Source: Acidobacteriota bacterium (GTDB lineage: Bacteria > Acidobacteriota > Terriglobia > Terriglobales > Acidobacteriaceae). Taken from it: DNA of 64,000 bases. Where the stretch lies: contig JAFDVV010000038.1 of assembly GCA_018268775.1 (NCBI GenBank), positions 1 through 64,000 of the forward strand. The letters are read 5' to 3'. A program made the position numbers and the translations under genes. The stretch's first letter is position 1. Each line of letters opens with the position of its first letter. Shown one piece after another: positions 61,331 through 64,000 of this stretch. The notes under the pieces are model-generated. The model saw only the letters and a list, made by a program, of their open reading frames with translations, had not been told where the DNA came from and ran no database searches.

Positions 61331-62212
61331 CTACCGCACTCTTCCCTGCCCGCCTCCGAAGCTGTAGCTGAAGCCTATGGAGAAGATGGGGAAGATGGAT
61401 GCGTAGCTGAGATTGTGGTTGTTGCGCACGATGAAGGATGCGAGGTCCTTCTGAAAGCCTGTGTCCTGCATGACGGGCTGGCAGCCGATGTCGGCAGGAT
61501 AATTCGGGTCGCAGGCGCTTCCGGCGAAGTCGACCTTGAGGCTCGGCTGGCCTACGTAATAAAACCCTGCCTCTAAGGGAAAGCTGACGTGCCCGCGTGT
61601 GCGCGGGACCATGTTGCCGAAGCCCAGGCTCAGGCCCGGCGCGGCCTTGCGAAAGCTGACGGTGCCGGAGCCGTGGAGAGGATCGGCGTAGCTGCTGATA
61701 TAGTCCTGTCCGTTGAGAGACAGGCTGCTGCCCGAAGGAATCACTGCGGTGGCGTGGACCTGGTTGTTGTTCGCAAACACCATCAGCGGGCTGATCCGGA
61801 AGCGGCCACCAAAGGGAAACCAGTCGAGCGCGGCGTGCCCTGAGCGCAGGCGGAAGGCGGCGTTGATGTCCGCGCCCTCCTCTTGAAAGGAGAAGGCGTA
61901 GCTGAAGAAGTCGGTGCCAGTGCGAACGTTCAGCTTGCGCGCGACGGGAACCGCGAGGTCGAACCCGGCACCGTTGATCCCCACATGCGTTGCAACGCCG
62001 AGGGCGGCGAACGGTCTCCATGTGCGGGGAGGCCTTGCAGGCATTGGGCGAATGACGCCTTCAGCCGATGCGTCGCGGGCTTCCATTGCGAAGCGCGATG
62101 GCACGCTGGTTGAGGCAATGAGTGGAGCGGCGCCGTCTGTTGTCTGCGCCGGGGCCGATAAAAGCGATGCGGCAATGACGAGTGTGCCTGCAAGATAGCT
62201 CTGCGGTTTCAT
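61331..62212 (-). CDS. Outer-membrane beta-barrel protein, unknown function
   Basis: A 293-residue exported protein. A signal peptide (to about 23, YLAGTLVIAASLLSAPAQT) is followed by OmpA/OmpW-like alternating strands: AALGVATHVGINGAGFDLAV, NVRTGTDFFSYAFSFQ, AALDWFPFGGRFRISPLMVF, AGFYYVGQPSLKVDF, and a final strand IFPIFSIGFSYSFGGGQ. Two Cys (SACDPNYPADIGCQPV) sit in a likely external loop and may pair. This looks like the frequent acidobacterial porin-family outer membrane beta-barrel type. No genetic context hints at its role. Confidence 0.7.
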   Translation of the reverse strand: MKPQSYLAGTLVIAASLLSAPAQTTDGAAPLIASTSVPSRFAMEARDASAEGVIRPMPARPPRTWRPFAALGVATHVGINGAGFDLAVPVARKLNVRTGTDFFSYAFSFQEEGADINAAFRLRSGHAALDWFPFGGRFRISPLMVFANNNQVHATAVIPSGSSLSLNGQDYISSYADPLHGSGTVSFRKAAPGLSLGFGNMVPRTRGHVSFPLEAGFYYVGQPSLKVDFAGSACDPNYPADIGCQPVMQDTGFQKDLASFIVRNNHNLSYASIFPIFSIGFSYSFGGGQGRVR

Positions 62213-62334
62213 GTGAGGGGCCGTCCTTACACGCCCTATCGGCGCGAGGAGAAGCGGACTTGAGAACGGAGATGCGGTTCTTTACGGGTGCTTCCCGATG
62301 GCGGAGGAGATCGGGTCGCACATGACAAATGCCG

Positions 62335-62375
62335 GGATTCCTCGACTCCGGCCTACGGCCTTCACTCGGAATGAC
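62335..62375 (-). repeat. Interspersed short repeat, copy C
   Basis: GGATTCCTCG...CGGAATGAC, a longer variant with an internal GGCC..GGCC mini-hairpin between the conserved ends. Confidence 0.7.
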
Positions 62376-62459
62376 ACCAGCTTGGTTATCCAGTTGACAC
62401 CATTTGATGAGGACGAGTTCGGTTCCAACGAGACATTACAATTGAGTCCTGAAGCAGGA

Positions 62460-62490
62460 AGAAAAAGAGCCGCCCCTATCAAGGGCGGCT
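62460..62490 (-). terminator. Intrinsic terminator of the atp operon
   Basis: AGCCGCCC / GGGCGGCT 8-bp stem with a 7-base loop, followed on the minus strand by TCTTTTTC. Confidence 0.85.
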
Positions 62491-62519
62491 TCTATAAAGG
62501 AAAGGTCTAACAGGGAAAT

Positions 62520-62951
62520 CTAGTGGCTCTTGCCCTCGGCGGAGGCGATCTTCTCCTCGGCCTGACGGGTGATGGCGTTGGCCTCGTCGTACTTCTCACC
62601 GTCGTCGCCAGCCTCGTTCCAGAGCTTCTCGCCCTCGGCAAGCTCTTCTTTAGCTTCGCCGACGTTGATCTCGTTGGGGTGCATGGCCGTCTCAGCCAGG
62701 ATGGTGACGCGCTCCGGGAGCACCTCGACGAATCCCCAGGCCACGAAGAACTTCTGGTCGCCGGAGGTGCCGCCATGGAGACGAACCTCGCCTGCGCCCA
62801 GCTCCGCCAGCAGCGGAGCGTGCCCGTAGAGAGCTTCGAGGTATCCGGACATCGACGGAAGCTCGACAGCCTCGGCGGTCGCGTCCAGAAGGACGCGGTC
62901 CGGAGTGACGAGGCGGACGGTCAACAAGCCGGATTGGTTGGTATCTGCCAT
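62520..62951 (-). CDS. atpC: F1 ATP synthase epsilon subunit
   Basis: A 143-residue central-stalk subunit that couples rotation and inhibits ATP hydrolysis. The N-terminal beta-sandwich (LTVRLVTPDRVLLDATAEAVELP, GYLEALYGHAPLLAELGAGEV, FFVAWGFVEVLPERVTILAE in pieces) is followed by a helical hairpin (NVGEAKEELAEGEKLWNEAG; EANAITRQAEEKIASAEGK). It lies downstream of atpD in the usual order, but separated by 176 bp that include a repeat copy. The terminator follows. Confidence 0.96.
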   Translation of the reverse strand: MADTNQSGLLTVRLVTPDRVLLDATAEAVELPSMSGYLEALYGHAPLLAELGAGEVRLHGGTSGDQKFFVAWGFVEVLPERVTILAETAMHPNEINVGEAKEELAEGEKLWNEAGDDGEKYDEANAITRQAEEKIASAEGKSH

Positions 62952-62961
62952 CTGAAACCTC

Positions 62962-62977
62962 AGGGGCTAAAGCCCCT
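62962..62977. repeat. Short hairpin AGGGGCT-AA-AGCCCCT
   Basis: A perfect 7-bp inverted repeat with a 2-base loop just upstream of atpC. It could be an RNA-processing or attenuation element, or a repeat-family piece. Confidence 0.5.
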
Positions 62978-63076
62978 TCTTACTTGAATCTTTGCGGCTG
63001 ATAGTCCATTGGCTACCAGCCGTTTTCTAACCAGATCCGCGTCGTCTAACCGGAGAACCTGCCTGATGCAAAAAAC

Positions 63077-63110
63077 AGATTCCTCCGCTGCGCTACGGAA
63101 TGACAACAAG
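63077..63110 (-). repeat. Interspersed short repeat, copy D, in the atpD-atpC gap
   Basis: All 34 bases are the exact reverse complement of 7351-7384. It lies within the atp operon between atpD and atpC. Confidence 0.9.
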
Positions 63111-63127
63111 AAAAGCCAACAGCATCA

Positions 63128-64000
<873 letters not shown>

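Larger units (their letters stand above)
62213..62519. other. Intergenic region with repeat copy and atp-operon terminator
   Basis: A 307-bp gap between the barrel gene's start and the end of atpC. It holds an interspersed-repeat copy (62335-62375) and the intrinsic terminator (62460-62490); the remainder shows nothing clear. Confidence 0.6.

Overview
The window looks like chromosomal DNA from a soil Acidobacterium of the Terriglobus/Granulicella/Edaphobacter type. The clues are two very long Oar-like TonB-dependent receptors with a carboxypeptidase-regulatory N-terminal domain, an ECF sigma factor paired with a TPR Ser/Thr kinase, a DUF6526 protein, a fused AroD-AroE, secreted BACON/MBG/Ig-like proteins, and scattered copies of a short GTCATTCCG...GAGGAATC repeat. 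This is a family-level inference from gene content; no 16S or other marker lies in the window. No tRNA, rRNA, CRISPR array or transposase was found.

Layout. 1-5.5 kb: a minus-strand housekeeping run (two small hypothetical genes, leuS, a membrane protein, guaA cut by the left edge). 5.7-10 kb: SDR oxidoreductase, endonuclease IV, DUF6526, NmrA-like oxidoreductase and a CysJ-type reductase without its flavodoxin domain. 10-19.3 kb: a carbohydrate locus (sugar isomerase/epimerase, DUF993 aldolase-like protein, Gfo/Idh/MocA oxidoreductase, GntR/UTRA regulator, GH92 and GH125 alpha-mannosidases, BadF-type sugar kinase). 19.5-21 kb: a berberine-bridge-type flavoprotein oxidase.

21.3-32 kb is the most unusual part. 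A plus-strand operon encodes an outer-membrane barrel, a small cytochrome c, a free-standing CuA-domain protein, a lipoprotein cytochrome c and an NTP_transf_5 nucleotidyltransferase. It converges, with a 35-bp overlap, on a minus-strand operon of TonB-dependent receptor, HPr-kinase-like P-loop protein and MFS exporter. A formylglycine-generating enzyme gene diverges from the receptor. The kinase/nucleotidyltransferase pair resembles peptide-tailoring (lasso-peptide or HPr-rel-A) systems, but no precursor, PqqD or cyclase is visible.

32-47.4 kb: acyl-CoA ligase, a second TonB-dependent receptor, an IclR regulator, a 1041-residue secreted beta-lactamase-fold protein with BACON/Ig/MBG modules, and two related membrane Ser/Thr kinases that converge, one with an HAD catalytic loop instead of HRD, the other translationally coupled to an ECF sigma factor. 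47.8-58.5 kb: SppA, HU, a three-gene RND heavy-metal-type efflux operon whose pump has His in place of a proton-relay Asp, and a TetR-led operon preceded by three spaced inverted repeats. 58.5-64 kb: PgeF-type laccase-domain protein, AroDE fusion, an outer-membrane barrel, and atpC/atpD (cut by the right edge) with an interspersed repeat between them.
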